The translations under genes and the position numbers were made by a program. The notes below the pieces were generated by a model. That model was not told the origin of the DNA. It did no database searches and was given only the letters and a program-made list of their open reading frames with translations. Below are positions 11,661 through 22,593 of a stretch of DNA of 64,000 nucleotides, in pieces (position 1 is the first letter of the stretch; the number at the start of each line of letters is the position of its first letter). The DNA is from an uncultured Pelagibacteraceae bacterium (GTDB taxonomy: Bacteria > Pseudomonadota > Alphaproteobacteria > Pelagibacterales > Pelagibacteraceae), in the NCBI GenBank assembly GCA_902604355.1, contig CACKYN010000003.1:1-64000 (forward strand), in the 5' to 3' direction.

Positions 11661-12176
11661 TTATCCAGGATATCTAATTGGACAAATAGAAACTTTAGAA
11701 ACAGTAATTGCTTTTTGACCAGTAGGAGTATTGTAAGTACAAACTTTTGTTAAGCCTGCCATATTGTGAGAGTGTGTCAGTGGACAAATAGAAACTCTTG
11801 GAACAGTTATTGCAGTTTGACCTGTAGGTCCATTGTAATAGCATACTTTTGTAAAACCTGTTGTGGTTGAATATCCAGTGCTAGTAGTTGGAGTTGGAGT
11901 ACTCAATGCTTGTCCTAAACCTATTAGACCTTCAGTTAATCTTTTATCTCTTAATGCCTTTGCCACATAAGGAGTACAATCAATACCTCTTCTTTGAATT
12001 GAGGCAGCTCTATCTGGTTTCCATATGTTATAGTCTGGTGTACTATAATAATCATAACATAATTGTGATGCCGGTTGAGAATCAAATTTCATAGCTGCTT
12101 CTTGTGCTGTCATGCAGCCATTAAGACCTAAAAAAATTATTAGTAAAAGTAATCTTCTCATGATTAATGTTACCAA
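11661..12176 (-). CDS. Putative lipoprotein with internally duplicated C-terminal motif, unknown function
   Basis: Signal peptide with lipobox-like LGLNGC; two copies of TKVCxYNxPTGQxAITVxxVSICP. Confidence 0.7.
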   Translation of the reverse strand: MVTLIMRRLLLLIIFLGLNGCMTAQEAAMKFDSQPASQLCYDYYSTPDYNIWKPDRAASIQRRGIDCTPYVAKALRDKRLTEGLIGLGQALSTPTPTTSTGYSTTTGFTKVCYYNGPTGQTAITVPRVSICPLTHSHNMAGLTKVCTYNTPTGQKAITVSKVSICPIRYPG

Positions 12177-12293
12177 CTTAAAAATTAAATTACGAGTCGA
12201 TTTTGACTCGGAATCTATTCGGAATTATTCGATTATTTGCATAATTTGATTGTTGCTAATTGTTGAAATATGAGGATTATTGAAACAAAGTTT

Positions 12294-12320
12294 GGGGCAA
12301 CTGGCAACAGAACGCCCCTT
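12294..12320 (+). repeat. Copy 2 of 27-bp tmRNA-derived direct repeat
   Basis: GGGGCAACTGGCAACAGAACGCCCCTT; one mismatch to 11546-11572. Confidence 0.95.
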
Positions 12321-12333
12321 TAAATTTTCATGT

Positions 12334-14286
12334 ATGAATAAATATTTCACTTTTATCGATGGGCTTAGAGGATTATCAGTAATATTAGTTTTTTTTTTTC
12401 ATATAAAGATACTTGAAAAAAATATTTTTCTTGAGGGAGGTTTTTTAGGTGTCGATATATTTTTTGTTATTTCTGGATTTGTAATTACCCATATACTATT
12501 AATTGATAACCTTAAACTTTTAGATAATAAAAAAGTTTTTTTTATTAGACGTTTTAGAAGATTAATTCCAGCATTAATAATAGTCTTATGCCTAGTATTA
12601 TTGATATCTATTTTTTATACCTCTTTAAATGGAATAGAAAGAATTAATCAATCGGCTTTTGCTAATTTTTTTCAACTACAAAATTTTTTATTTTTTTTAC
12701 AAACTGGTTATTTCGAATTAAATAGTAATGAGAGACCCCTAATACACACTTGGTCATTAGCAATAGAATGGCAATTTTATATTTTTTTTCCGCTTATTTT
12801 AAGAATATTAATTAATAATAGAAAACTATTTAGACTTATCATAATCATCTTGATTTTTATATCTGAATTTTTATCTAGAGTGGATAGTAACTTAAATTTC
12901 TATTTCACAATACCAAGAATATGGGAATTACTTTTAGGTTCATATATATATACGTTAGAAAATAAAGAGTTAGATTTTTTAAAAAAGATAAAAATAATTT
13001 TTTATCCATCTTTATTAGCTTCAGTCTTAATTTTGCTTAACGCAAATGAATTTGACAGACATCCCTCAATTATGACATTTATTTTTTTTATACCTCTAAT
13101 TTTTATTCTTAAAGAAGAAATTTTATATAAAGAGAAAAAGTTTATTTACTTATTTATTGATAATAGAATTTTGACTAAATTGGGTAAAATATCTTACTCT
13201 TTTTACTTGATTCATTATCCCACTCTGTATTTTTTGAGATTGCACTTTAATAATTTAAGTGTGGTTGAATCTGCTGCTTATTCATTATTAATAATTTTAT
13301 TTGTATCAGTTTTGTTTTATCATTTTGTTGAAACAAAATTTAGAAATACCAACATAATCTCAGATACTAAATTTTTTAAAATTTTTATCCCCTTAATTCT
13401 TGTACTAGTCATTCTAACATTTTCCAATCAACATTATTTAAACAAAAAAAAGTTGAATTTACCTGAAAAAATCATTTCTGAGTATGAAAAAGAATTTCCA
13501 ATACAAAATTGTTTTGATGTAAAAAAGTCTCACCTTAAAATAAATGACTGGTATTGCGAATTAAATCCTAAAGCAGGTAAAGCTAAATTTATTGTGTTAG
13601 GTGACAGTCAAGCTTTTTCAACACTTCCTGGTTTTTTAAATTTTTCAAAAAATAAAAACATCAACGGAATTGCTATAACTCAATCAGGATGTATTCCTTT
13701 TCTACAAATTCATCTGAAAAATAAAAAAAATAAATTTGATTGTTATTTACATAATAAAAAAGTTTATGAATTTATAAAAGATAATGGTATTAAAAATATA
13801 TTTTTAGTATCAAGATGGAATTACTATACAAGGTTTAGTAAATTAATTGATTTATATAATTCAAAACTATTTCCATCTGATGAAAATAAAAGACTGAAGA
13901 TATTTGAAGCTGGTTTTAAAAAAAGTATAAATTTCTTAAAAAATGATGAAACTAACATCTATGTATTACAACAAATTCCAACTGCTAGCAAATACCCCTA
14001 TGGTCAATATTTAGATCTTTATAGTAATGAATTTAATCTTAAAAAAAGATTTTTAAAATTAAGTACAAAAGAAATTGATTATATAGAAGAAACAAAAGAA
14101 ATTAATGAGATTTTTAATAAAGATAAAAATTATGTTAACATTTTAAATACATCTAATGTTTTTTGCGATAACAATAGATGTAATATAGGTACTATTGACA
14201 GTATATATTATAGTGACGAACACCATTTGACATATAAGGGTGGAGAAAAAATATATGATGTTATTTCACATTTATCTTTTGATTAG
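12334..14286 (+). CDS. OafA/YrhL-type acyltransferase with C-terminal SGNH-like domain (surface glycan O-acylation)
   Basis: IDGLRGLSVILVFFFHI, HTWSLAIEWQFYIFFP, C-terminal VLGDSQAF and DEHHLT; ATG at 12334 preferred over the upstream start inside the repeat. Confidence 0.88.
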   Translation: MNKYFTFIDGLRGLSVILVFFFHIKILEKNIFLEGGFLGVDIFFVISGFVITHILLIDNLKLLDNKKVFFIRRFRRLIPALIIVLCLVLLISIFYTSLNGIERINQSAFANFFQLQNFLFFLQTGYFELNSNERPLIHTWSLAIEWQFYIFFPLILRILINNRKLFRLIIIILIFISEFLSRVDSNLNFYFTIPRIWELLLGSYIYTLENKELDFLKKIKIIFYPSLLASVLILLNANEFDRHPSIMTFIFFIPLIFILKEEILYKEKKFIYLFIDNRILTKLGKISYSFYLIHYPTLYFLRLHFNNLSVVESAAYSLLIILFVSVLFYHFVETKFRNTNIISDTKFFKIFIPLILVLVILTFSNQHYLNKKKLNLPEKIISEYEKEFPIQNCFDVKKSHLKINDWYCELNPKAGKAKFIVLGDSQAFSTLPGFLNFSKNKNINGIAITQSGCIPFLQIHLKNKKNKFDCYLHNKKVYEFIKDNGIKNIFLVSRWNYYTRFSKLIDLYNSKLFPSDENKRLKIFEAGFKKSINFLKNDETNIYVLQQIPTASKYPYGQYLDLYSNEFNLKKRFLKLSTKEIDYIEETKEINEIFNKDKNYVNILNTSNVFCDNNRCNIGTIDSIYYSDEHHLTYKGGEKIYDVISHLSFD

Positions 14287-14395
14287 TTTATTCAGCGTTC
14301 AGACATCCAATTAAAATTAAAATTTTAAAAATTAGTGAAAAAATTTTGATGTGTCATCATCTGTAATAAATCTATATCCCTTCATAAAATTCTCT

Positions 14396-17056
14396 CTATT
14401 TATCTTTTAATTCGGCTTGTGCAGCAGCCAATCTTGCTACAGGAACTCTGTACGGAGAACAAGAAACGTAATTTAATCCTGCTTTCGCACAAAAAGAAAT
14501 ACTTTTAGGATCGCCTCCGTGCTCTCCACATATCCCTAATTTGATTTTTTTATTTTGGCTCTTACCTTTTGCAACAGCAATCTCAACTAAATCTGAAACC
14601 CCTTCGTCAATTGATACGAAAGGATCAATAGAAAATATTTTATTTTCTAAGTAATCATTTAAAAATTTTCCACTATCATCTCTACTTATTCCAAATGTAG
14701 TTTGAGTTAAATCATTTGTTCCAAAACTAAAGAATTCTGCATGTTTTGCTATTTCTTTTGCCTTTATAGCTGCTCTTGGAAGCTCAATCATTGTACCAAC
14801 CATAAATTCTATTTTTAATTTATTTTCTTTTTGAACCAAACTTGCTATTCTTTTAACTAAGTCTTTCATTATTTTAATTTCAGCCTCTGTAGAAACTAGA
14901 GGTATCATTATTTCAGGAAAAGCAGACTTAATTTTATTTTTTTTAAGCTCACATAATGCTTCAAAAATTGCTCTACATTGCATCTCATATATTTCAGGAA
15001 ATGATATAGCTAATCTACAACCTCTGTGACCTAGCATTGGGTTTTGTTCATGAAGTTCCTCAATCCTTATTTCAATCTCTTTTACTGACAGATTAACAAT
15101 TTCTGCTAATTCGCTAATTTCTTTATTTGTTCTTGGCAAAAATTCATGTAGAGGAGGATCTAACAATCTTACTGTAACTGGTAAGCCACTCATAATCTTA
15201 AAAATTGCAGTAAAGTCTTTTTTTTGATGTGGTAAGAGTTTATCTAAAGCTTTTGCTCTGTCCTCTTTAGTTTTAGAAAGAATCATTTCTCTAACAGATA
15301 AAATTCTCTCTTCATCAAAAAACATGTGTTCAGTTCTACAAAGTCCAATGCCTTCAGCACCAAAATCTTTTGCAGTTTTAGTATCCTTTGGGGTTTCTGA
15401 ATTTGTTCTTATATTTAATTTTCTATAACTATCAGCCCACGACATTAATTTTGAAAAATCACCCGATATTTCTGGCTTTACGGTTGCAACACTACCTTCG
15501 ATTATTCTTCCTGTAGAGCCATCTATTGTTATTATCTCTCCCTCTTTAATTTCCATAGATGAAGTTTTAAATGACTTATTTTCATAATTTATATCAATTT
15601 CACTCGACCCTGAAACACAAGGCCTTCCCATTCCTCTTGCTACAACCGCTGCATGGCTTGTCATTCCACCTCTTGCGGTTAAGATTCCTTTGGCTGCATG
15701 CATTCCTTGTATATCTTCGGGAGAAGTTTCTACTCTAACTAAAATTGTGTCCTGCATCATGGATGTTAGCCTTTCTGCTTCTTCAGATGTGAATACAACT
15801 TTACCACTCGCAGCACCTGGTGATGCAGGCAAGCCATTTGCAATTACATTTATTGTGCTTTTTTCATCTAAGGTTGGATGGAGAAGTGTATCAAGTGAGT
15901 GTGGATCAATTCTTAACACAGCCTCTTTTTTTGAAATTAATTTTTCTTTAACCATATCAACTGCGATTTTAACTGCAGATTTTGCAGTTCTTTTTCCAGA
16001 ACGTGTTTGAAGCATCCACAGCTTTTTATTTTCAACTGTAAACTCCACATCCTGCATATCTTTGTAATGTTTTTCTAATTTTTTTAAGATCTTATAAAGT
16101 TGTATATAAACTTTAGGCATAGACTCTTCCATTGATGGAGCTTTAACATTAGCATTTTGTCTAGCTTTTTTAGTTATATATTGAGGAGTTCTTGTTCCAG
16201 CCACAACATCCTCTCCTTGTGCATTAATTAAATATTCTCCATAAATTTCGTTTTCACCGTCTGATGGATTTCTTGTAAAAACAACACCAGTCGCACAATC
16301 GTCTCCCATGTTTCCAAAAACCATTGATTGAACATTAACTGCTGTACCCCACTCTGCAGGTATATGATTTAATTTTCTATAGACTTTTGCCCTCTTACTG
16401 TCCCATGACAAAAATACTGCGCTGATTGCTCCCAACAATTGTTCATGAACATCTTGTGGAAAATCTCTATTTGCTTTATCTTTAACTGTTCTTTTAAAAT
16501 CTTCAATTAGACCATCCCAGTCATTTTCATCTAAGTCAGTGTCCAACAAAACACCCTTTGTAAGTTTATAATTCTCAATTAATTCCTCAAAATGATACCC
16601 TTCAACACCCATTACTACATTGCCATACATTTGAATAAATCTTCTATAACTATCTTTGGCAAATCGACCATTAGAGGTTTTTGATGCTAGGGCTTTAACA
16701 GTTTTATCGTTTAATCCTAAATTTAAAATTGTATCCATCATACCAGGCATAGAAACTCTCGCTCCAGATCTTACTGAAAGTAATAATGGATTTTTTAAAT
16801 CACCAAATTTTTTTGAAACTTCTTTTTCAACAGCCTTTAATTCTTTTTTAATTGATATAATTATATTTTTATTAAGTTTTTTTTTATCTTTATAAAATAA
16901 ATCACACACTTTTGTAGAAATAGTAAATCCAGGTGGAACTGGTAATCCCATTCGACCCATTTCTGAAAGATTAGCACCTTTTCCACCTAAAAAATTTTTG
17001 GGGGTTTTAATTTTTTTGCTGTCTTTAGATTTAAAATTTAAAATTAGTTTTTTCAT
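14396..17056 (-). CDS. ppdK: Pyruvate, phosphate dikinase
   Basis: GGKGANLSEM, ILTARGGMTSHAAVVARGMGRPCV. Confidence 0.97.
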   Translation of the reverse strand: MKKLILNFKSKDSKKIKTPKNFLGGKGANLSEMGRMGLPVPPGFTISTKVCDLFYKDKKKLNKNIIISIKKELKAVEKEVSKKFGDLKNPLLLSVRSGARVSMPGMMDTILNLGLNDKTVKALASKTSNGRFAKDSYRRFIQMYGNVVMGVEGYHFEELIENYKLTKGVLLDTDLDENDWDGLIEDFKRTVKDKANRDFPQDVHEQLLGAISAVFLSWDSKRAKVYRKLNHIPAEWGTAVNVQSMVFGNMGDDCATGVVFTRNPSDGENEIYGEYLINAQGEDVVAGTRTPQYITKKARQNANVKAPSMEESMPKVYIQLYKILKKLEKHYKDMQDVEFTVENKKLWMLQTRSGKRTAKSAVKIAVDMVKEKLISKKEAVLRIDPHSLDTLLHPTLDEKSTINVIANGLPASPGAASGKVVFTSEEAERLTSMMQDTILVRVETSPEDIQGMHAAKGILTARGGMTSHAAVVARGMGRPCVSGSSEIDINYENKSFKTSSMEIKEGEIITIDGSTGRIIEGSVATVKPEISGDFSKLMSWADSYRKLNIRTNSETPKDTKTAKDFGAEGIGLCRTEHMFFDEERILSVREMILSKTKEDRAKALDKLLPHQKKDFTAIFKIMSGLPVTVRLLDPPLHEFLPRTNKEISELAEIVNLSVKEIEIRIEELHEQNPMLGHRGCRLAISFPEIYEMQCRAIFEALCELKKNKIKSAFPEIMIPLVSTEAEIKIMKDLVKRIASLVQKENKLKIEFMVGTMIELPRAAIKAKEIAKHAEFFSFGTNDLTQTTFGISRDDSGKFLNDYLENKIFSIDPFVSIDEGVSDLVEIAVAKGKSQNKKIKLGICGEHGGDPKSISFCAKAGLNYVSCSPYRVPVARLAAAQAELKDK

Positions 17057-19122
17057 TTTTGGGAGTCTACTAAAGAAAAATTAACATAGTTGTTGAAGGT
17101 TTTACATAAGATTTGAATAAGTTCTAGTCTATTTTTTCGAATACCTGGGTCAACGTCATTAACTATAACATTGTCAAAAAATTCGTTAATTACTTTTTTG
17201 GCATCTAATAAGTTATCTAGACTTTCAGAATAAACTTCATCTTTATTGATTGAAGAAAAATATTTTCTTAAATCATTTATTTTTTTATACAAATTTTTTT
17301 CAAAATCTGTCTTGAAAATACCAGGGTCAGTTGTATTTGAAAGATCAAAATTCTGTCCTTTCAACTCACTTTCCAAGATGTTTGAGGCTCTTTTGTAGCT
17401 TGATATTATTTCGTTTCCATTTGATTTAGAAATTATTTTGTCTAAATATTTTGCCTTTTCAAAAATTACTACAAGTTGATCTAAATTATGTGAATTGATA
17501 GATGCTCGAATAATATCATTTCGAATATTTTCTTCCTTCATATAGAATTTTAGTCGGTCCATAAGAAATTCGAAAAGTTCTTTTTGAAGAAGTTTATTTT
17601 CAAATTTGAAGCCTTGATCAATATAAAGTGAAGCTGAATAATTGATCAAATCTCTTATTTTAATATGATTTTTATTTTCAACAATTATTCTAATCACTCC
17701 TAAAGTTAATCTTCTAAGAGCAAACGGGTCCTTAGAGCTTGTTGGCTTTTGGTTAATTCCAAAAAAGCCTACAAGGGTATCTATTTTGTCTGATAGAGCT
17801 AGTGCTATACTAAAAGGTTTTTTGGGAACCTTAGACCCATACCCTGAAGGTAAATATTGTTCACTTATTGATAGCGCTACATCCTTGTCAAAACCTTGTG
17901 CCTCAGAAAAATAACCACCCATTATCCCTTGAAGCTCAGGAAACTCACCCACCAGTTCAGATAATAAATCGACTTTAGAGATCGTTGCTGATAATTCTAC
18001 TTTTTCTTTGCTTATTAATAGCTCATCTGAAAGCATTCCTCCGAGCTTTCTCATTCTTTGAACTTTATCAAAATAACTTCCCAAACCTTTAAAATAATTC
18101 ATAGATTTTAAATTTGAGACTTGTTTTACTAAGTTTTGAGATTTGTCTTTTTGCCAAAAGAATTTAGCATCGGTAAGTCTTGCTTCTACTACTCTCTCGT
18201 TGCCAAGCTTTATTAACCCTTTTAGATCTTTTTTGTTTGAAACAACTAAAAATTCGTTCGTAATACTACCCTTATTATCAAAGGTAGGGAAATATTTTTG
18301 ATGGTATTGCATGGTGATTATTAAAATCTCTTTTGGTATTTTTAAAAACTTTTTATCAAACTGACAAACAAGAATATTGGGCTGATCTATTAAGTCAACA
18401 ACCTCTTCTAACAACTTTGGGTTTTGCTCTATAACAATATTTTTCTTTGTTAAAAGTGAATGAAATTTTTTTTCAATAATTTTTTTTCTTTCGACAGGGT
18501 CAATTATTATTTGTTTCTTTTTAAAGAAATTTTTATATTTTTTAAAATCAGAAAATTTTATTTTCTTTTCTTCAAAATCTTTATCTACAAAAGTTAAATT
18601 AGACGACTGAATATGATGAAATTTAAATATTAGTGTTTTTTTATTAAAGATTGCCAAAATAGACTTTAGCGGTCTACCCCAATTTAAACTAAAATCTCCC
18701 CAGCGCATTGATTTTTTCCATTGAATTTTATCTAATATTTTTGGAATAAACTCTTCTAATAACTGGTGGGTATAAAGTTTTTTTGATTTCGTTTTAAAGA
18801 AAAAAAAGTTACCTTTTTCTGTCTCTTTTTCATAAAGATTTTGTTGTAGAGTTTGATTTGATCGTACAAAGCCCTCTATAGCTAGATCTGGGGCTTTTGT
18901 GCTGGGACCTTTTATTTCCTCAGACTTCAAAATTGTTTGTTTTTGAAGCCCTTCAAATAATATTACCAATCTATTTGGGGTTGAATAGGAAGAACTTCTT
19001 TTAAATGGAATAGATTTCTCTTCAAAGAAATCATTAAAAGATTTCAATAGGTTTTCCCTTAAATTTTTTTGAAGACCTGCAGGTATTTCCTCGCTAAATA
19101 GTTCTAAAAAAAACTCAGACAT
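17053..19122 (-). CDS. glyS: Glycyl-tRNA synthetase beta subunit
   Basis: FFLELFSEEIPAGLQ N-terminus; adjacent to glyQ. Confidence 0.95.
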   Translation of the reverse strand: MSEFFLELFSEEIPAGLQKNLRENLLKSFNDFFEEKSIPFKRSSSYSTPNRLVILFEGLQKQTILKSEEIKGPSTKAPDLAIEGFVRSNQTLQQNLYEKETEKGNFFFFKTKSKKLYTHQLLEEFIPKILDKIQWKKSMRWGDFSLNWGRPLKSILAIFNKKTLIFKFHHIQSSNLTFVDKDFEEKKIKFSDFKKYKNFFKKKQIIIDPVERKKIIEKKFHSLLTKKNIVIEQNPKLLEEVVDLIDQPNILVCQFDKKFLKIPKEILIITMQYHQKYFPTFDNKGSITNEFLVVSNKKDLKGLIKLGNERVVEARLTDAKFFWQKDKSQNLVKQVSNLKSMNYFKGLGSYFDKVQRMRKLGGMLSDELLISKEKVELSATISKVDLLSELVGEFPELQGIMGGYFSEAQGFDKDVALSISEQYLPSGYGSKVPKKPFSIALALSDKIDTLVGFFGINQKPTSSKDPFALRRLTLGVIRIIVENKNHIKIRDLINYSASLYIDQGFKFENKLLQKELFEFLMDRLKFYMKEENIRNDIIRASINSHNLDQLVVIFEKAKYLDKIISKSNGNEIISSYKRASNILESELKGQNFDLSNTTDPGIFKTDFEKNLYKKINDLRKYFSSINKDEVYSESLDNLLDAKKVINEFFDNVIVNDVDPGIRKNRLELIQILCKTFNNYVNFSLVDSQK

Positions 19123-19125
19123 TTT

Positions 19126-20016
19126 TTAATTTTGACTATCTATCCAAATCCCAGCAGCAGACTTAGTGATGTCACGAATTCTACCAATATAACCTGCTCT
19201 TTGGGCAACACTTATTGCTCCCCTAGCATCTAAAATGTTAAATACGTGGCTTGCTTTTAAACATTGATCATACGCAGGTAGTGAAACCTTTTTTTCAACT
19301 AATGATTTTGCTTCTGTTTCATGCATATCAAACATTTTGAATAATTGTTCGATATTGGCATGCTCAAAATTATAAGCAGAAAACTCCTTTTCAGCCTGGT
19401 GAAAAACTTCCCTGTATTTTATATCCTCATCATTCCACACTAAATCGTAAACATTTTTTTGTTGTTGAGTAAACATACAGATCCTCTCTAAACCATAAGT
19501 AATTTCTACTGAAACTGGTTTACATTCATAACCAGCCATCTTTTGAAAGTAAGTGAATTGAGTAATCTCCATTCCGTCACACCAAACTTCCCAACCTAGA
19601 CCAGCTGCACCTAATGTAGGACTTTCCCAGTCATCTTCAACGAATCTTATATCATGATCATTGTGATGGATTCCAATTGTAGTAAGACTATTTAGATATA
19701 GCCTTTTTATATTTTCAGGAGAAGGTTTAATCAAAACTTGAAACTGATAATAATGTTGAAGTCTATTAGGATTTTCACCATATCTACCATCGGTTGGTCT
19801 TCTTGATGGCTGTACATAAGCAGCTTTCCAAGGTTGGGTGCCCAACGATCTAAGAGTTGTAGCAGGATGGAACGTACCAGCTCCAACTTCCATGTCATAA
19901 GGTTGAAGAATAATACAGCCTTGTTTACTCCAAAATTTTTGAAGATTTAAAATAGTTTCTTGAAAAGTTTGAAATTTTGGTTTTTGTTTTTTTTTATTTT
20001 TATTTTTAGAAACCAT
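19126..20016 (-). CDS. glyQ: Glycyl-tRNA synthetase alpha subunit (start at 20016 preferred; ORF track 20040)
   Basis: [32 protein letters not shown]. Confidence 0.95.
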   Translation of the reverse strand: MVSKNKNKKKQKPKFQTFQETILNLQKFWSKQGCIILQPYDMEVGAGTFHPATTLRSLGTQPWKAAYVQPSRRPTDGRYGENPNRLQHYYQFQVLIKPSPENIKRLYLNSLTTIGIHHNDHDIRFVEDDWESPTLGAAGLGWEVWCDGMEITQFTYFQKMAGYECKPVSVEITYGLERICMFTQQQKNVYDLVWNDEDIKYREVFHQAEKEFSAYNFEHANIEQLFKMFDMHETEAKSLVEKKVSLPAYDQCLKASHVFNILDARGAISVAQRAGYIGRIRDITKSAAGIWIDSQN

Positions 20017-20809
20017 ATCTTTGCCAGATTGACCTCTCATCTAAAATATTTGCAAATTGATCCATTTGATTAGAGGAAGAAAGTTTTTGACTTAACCATC
20101 CTTTGGTCTTTTCAAATTTTTTAATTATTACATCATCTCCAAATTTTTCTTTCAAAATTTCATGAGCGTTTCCTATTCCATCTACTAATCCCAACGTTTT
20201 TGATTTGCTACCTGACCAAAATTCACCTGAGAAAAGTTCAACTTCAGATTTTGTTAATTTAGTACCTCTGCTTTTTTCAACAACATCAATAAAATCTTTA
20301 TGTAAGTCTAACTGTATGTTTTTAAGTCTTTCTATATCTTCATTTTTTTCTTCAAGAAAAGGATCGAGAGTACTTTTATTTTTACCAGCTGTATGAATTC
20401 TTCTCTCAACACCAATTTTTTTTATTAATTCTGTAAAACCAAATGATGAATAAATAACTCCAATTGACCCTATAATAGAACTTGAATTTGCATAAATTTC
20501 ATCCCCAGCACATGCAATAAGATAGCCTCCTGAAGCAGCTACATCCTCTGCAAATACTATTACTTTTTTGTTATTTTTTTTTGCTTGATGTCTTATAAAG
20601 CTATAAATTAGATGGGATTGAACAGGAGATCCACCTGGTGAATTTATAGTAATTGCAACACATTTGGCTTTTTTCAATGAAAAAGCTTTTTTAATTATCT
20701 CCTCTTGGCCAGCAAAATCTATCCCTTGTTTAAATTTTCCTACATTTCCTATCACGCCACTAAGCTTTAAATGAGCTACAATTTTTTTCTTTTTAAAAAA
20801 AGAGAACAT
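20006..20809 (-). CDS. S49 family signal peptide peptidase (SppA/SohB-like)
   Basis: [39 protein letters not shown]. Confidence 0.9.
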   Translation of the reverse strand: MFSFFKKKKIVAHLKLSGVIGNVGKFKQGIDFAGQEEIIKKAFSLKKAKCVAITINSPGGSPVQSHLIYSFIRHQAKKNNKKVIVFAEDVAASGGYLIACAGDEIYANSSSIIGSIGVIYSSFGFTELIKKIGVERRIHTAGKNKSTLDPFLEEKNEDIERLKNIQLDLHKDFIDVVEKSRGTKLTKSEVELFSGEFWSGSKSKTLGLVDGIGNAHEILKEKFGDDVIIKKFEKTKGWLSQKLSSSNQMDQFANILDERSIWQRYGF

Positions 20810-20923
20810 AAATATTTATTATAGAATTATTAATTGAATATAAAGACTACTTATAATTGAAGAATAAGGTGCGTCAATTGATAAGTAATAAATAAAAGTT
20901 AATTATACTAGTTTAAATTTTAT

Positions 20924-21937
20924 ATGGGATCGGTCGTTCAGCTTAAAAATCAGATAAATAATTCATATTTTCAGTTAAAGGACTCTCTTGAGGACAAGCT
21001 TATTTTAACTGAGGAAAAAATTAAAACTAAATTAATCAGTGATGTAGAACTAGTTCAAAAAATGACTAACTATCATATTAAAACTGGTGGCAAAAGGCTG
21101 AGAGCTCTTCTGACTTTAGGATCTGCAAAATTATGTGGTTATACAAAAGGTTCAAGAGATGTGAATTTAGCAGCATGTGTTGAATTAATTCACAGTGCAA
21201 CTTTAATGCATGATGACGTTATAGATCAGGGTGAAGTTAGGAGAGGAAAGGAAACTCTAAATAAAGTTTGGAATAATCATTCTTCAGTTTTAGTGGGTGA
21301 CTATTTGCTAAGTAGATGCTTTGAGATGATGGTTGAAGATGGCAACATAGAAGTTCTGAAATTATTATCATCTACTTCATCAAAAATAGCTCAAGGAGAA
21401 GTTTTACAGCTTCAACATAAAGGTGAAGTCGATATGTTGGAAGAGACTTATCTAAAAATTATTTCTGCAAAAACTGCTGAATTATTTGCAGCAGCAACAA
21501 AAGTTGGTGCAATTTTATCTGATAGTAATAAAAAAGAAAAAGATGCACTTGAATTTTATGGTAGAAATCTTGGACTTACTTTCCAAATTGCTGATGATAC
21601 ACTTGATTACAACGCTGAACTTAAATTATTTGGAAAGAAAATAGGACAAGATTTTTTTGAAGGAAAAATTACACTTCCAATAATTTTACTTTATCAAAAG
21701 CTAGAGATCGAAGAAAAAAATAATTTAATTAATATGTTCAGTAAAAATACTAGAGATAAAGATGATTTAGATAAAATAATTGCTTTAATTAATAAGCACA
21801 AAATTATAAATGAGTGCTACCAGAAAGCTCAACATTATATTAATCTTGCTTCAAATTCATTGAGTGTTTTCGAAGATACTAAAGAAAAAGAAATTTTAAA
21901 AAATCTAACAACATTTAGTTTATCCAGAAGTTTTTAA
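20924..21937 (+). CDS. Polyprenyl diphosphate synthase (IspB-like)
   Basis: LMHDDVIDQGEVRRG and QIADDTLDY motifs. Confidence 0.92.
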   Translation: MGSVVQLKNQINNSYFQLKDSLEDKLILTEEKIKTKLISDVELVQKMTNYHIKTGGKRLRALLTLGSAKLCGYTKGSRDVNLAACVELIHSATLMHDDVIDQGEVRRGKETLNKVWNNHSSVLVGDYLLSRCFEMMVEDGNIEVLKLLSSTSSKIAQGEVLQLQHKGEVDMLEETYLKIISAKTAELFAAATKVGAILSDSNKKEKDALEFYGRNLGLTFQIADDTLDYNAELKLFGKKIGQDFFEGKITLPIILLYQKLEIEEKNNLINMFSKNTRDKDDLDKIIALINKHKIINECYQKAQHYINLASNSLSVFEDTKEKEILKNLTTFSLSRSF

Positions 21938-22560
21938 GGACTTAAAAGAGATCTGATCCATTCTCCTGTAGAATTTTTTGTATATTTTAATCTTTCATGA
22001 ATTCTATTATCTCCATCAAGCCAAAATTCAATACTTGAGGGATTTAAGTTCCATCCTGACCAATAATTTGGTCGTGGAACTTTATTCTTATCTGCATATT
22101 TTTTTTTGTATTCTTGGATAGAATTTTCTAACTGTTCTCTATCTTTAAGTTCTTTACTTTGTTTAGATGCCCATGCTCCAATTCTGCTTTCATAACTTCT
22201 TGAATTATAGTAATTATCTGCAACCTTATTGGGCACCAATGAAACTGTGCCATTAACTCTAATTTGTCTTAGTAAACTTTTCCAATGAAAACACATTGCT
22301 ACATTTGGATTTTGTTTTAATTCATGTCCTTTTTGACTATCTAAATTTGTATAAAATACAAATCCATTTTGATTGAAGTCTTTTAATAAGACCATTCTTA
22401 CAGAAGGGACGTTATTTTTATTTGATGTTGCTAACGCTACTGCGTTTGGGTCGTTTGGCTCAGTTTTTTTTGCCTCTTCCATCCAAGTATCGAATAAATG
22501 TATTGGATCATCTAGATCCATAAAACAACTATTAAGCCCAAGTGAGTTTTTTTGATTCAT
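21934..22560 (-). CDS. pdxH: Pyridoxamine 5'-phosphate oxidase
   Basis: FVFYTNLDSQKGHEL; C-terminal EFWLDGDNRIHERLKY. Confidence 0.93.
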   Translation of the reverse strand: MNQKNSLGLNSCFMDLDDPIHLFDTWMEEAKKTEPNDPNAVALATSNKNNVPSVRMVLLKDFNQNGFVFYTNLDSQKGHELKQNPNVAMCFHWKSLLRQIRVNGTVSLVPNKVADNYYNSRSYESRIGAWASKQSKELKDREQLENSIQEYKKKYADKNKVPRPNYWSGWNLNPSSIEFWLDGDNRIHERLKYTKNSTGEWIRSLLSP

Positions 22561-22593
22561 AATTTAAACAAAATAATCTATATAATATAAATA

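Noticed and set aside
12189-12212. Small inverted repeat CGAGTC-gatttt-GACTCG upstream of the lipoprotein gene
   Set aside because: Short stem without U tract; could be promoter-proximal structure but no independent support.
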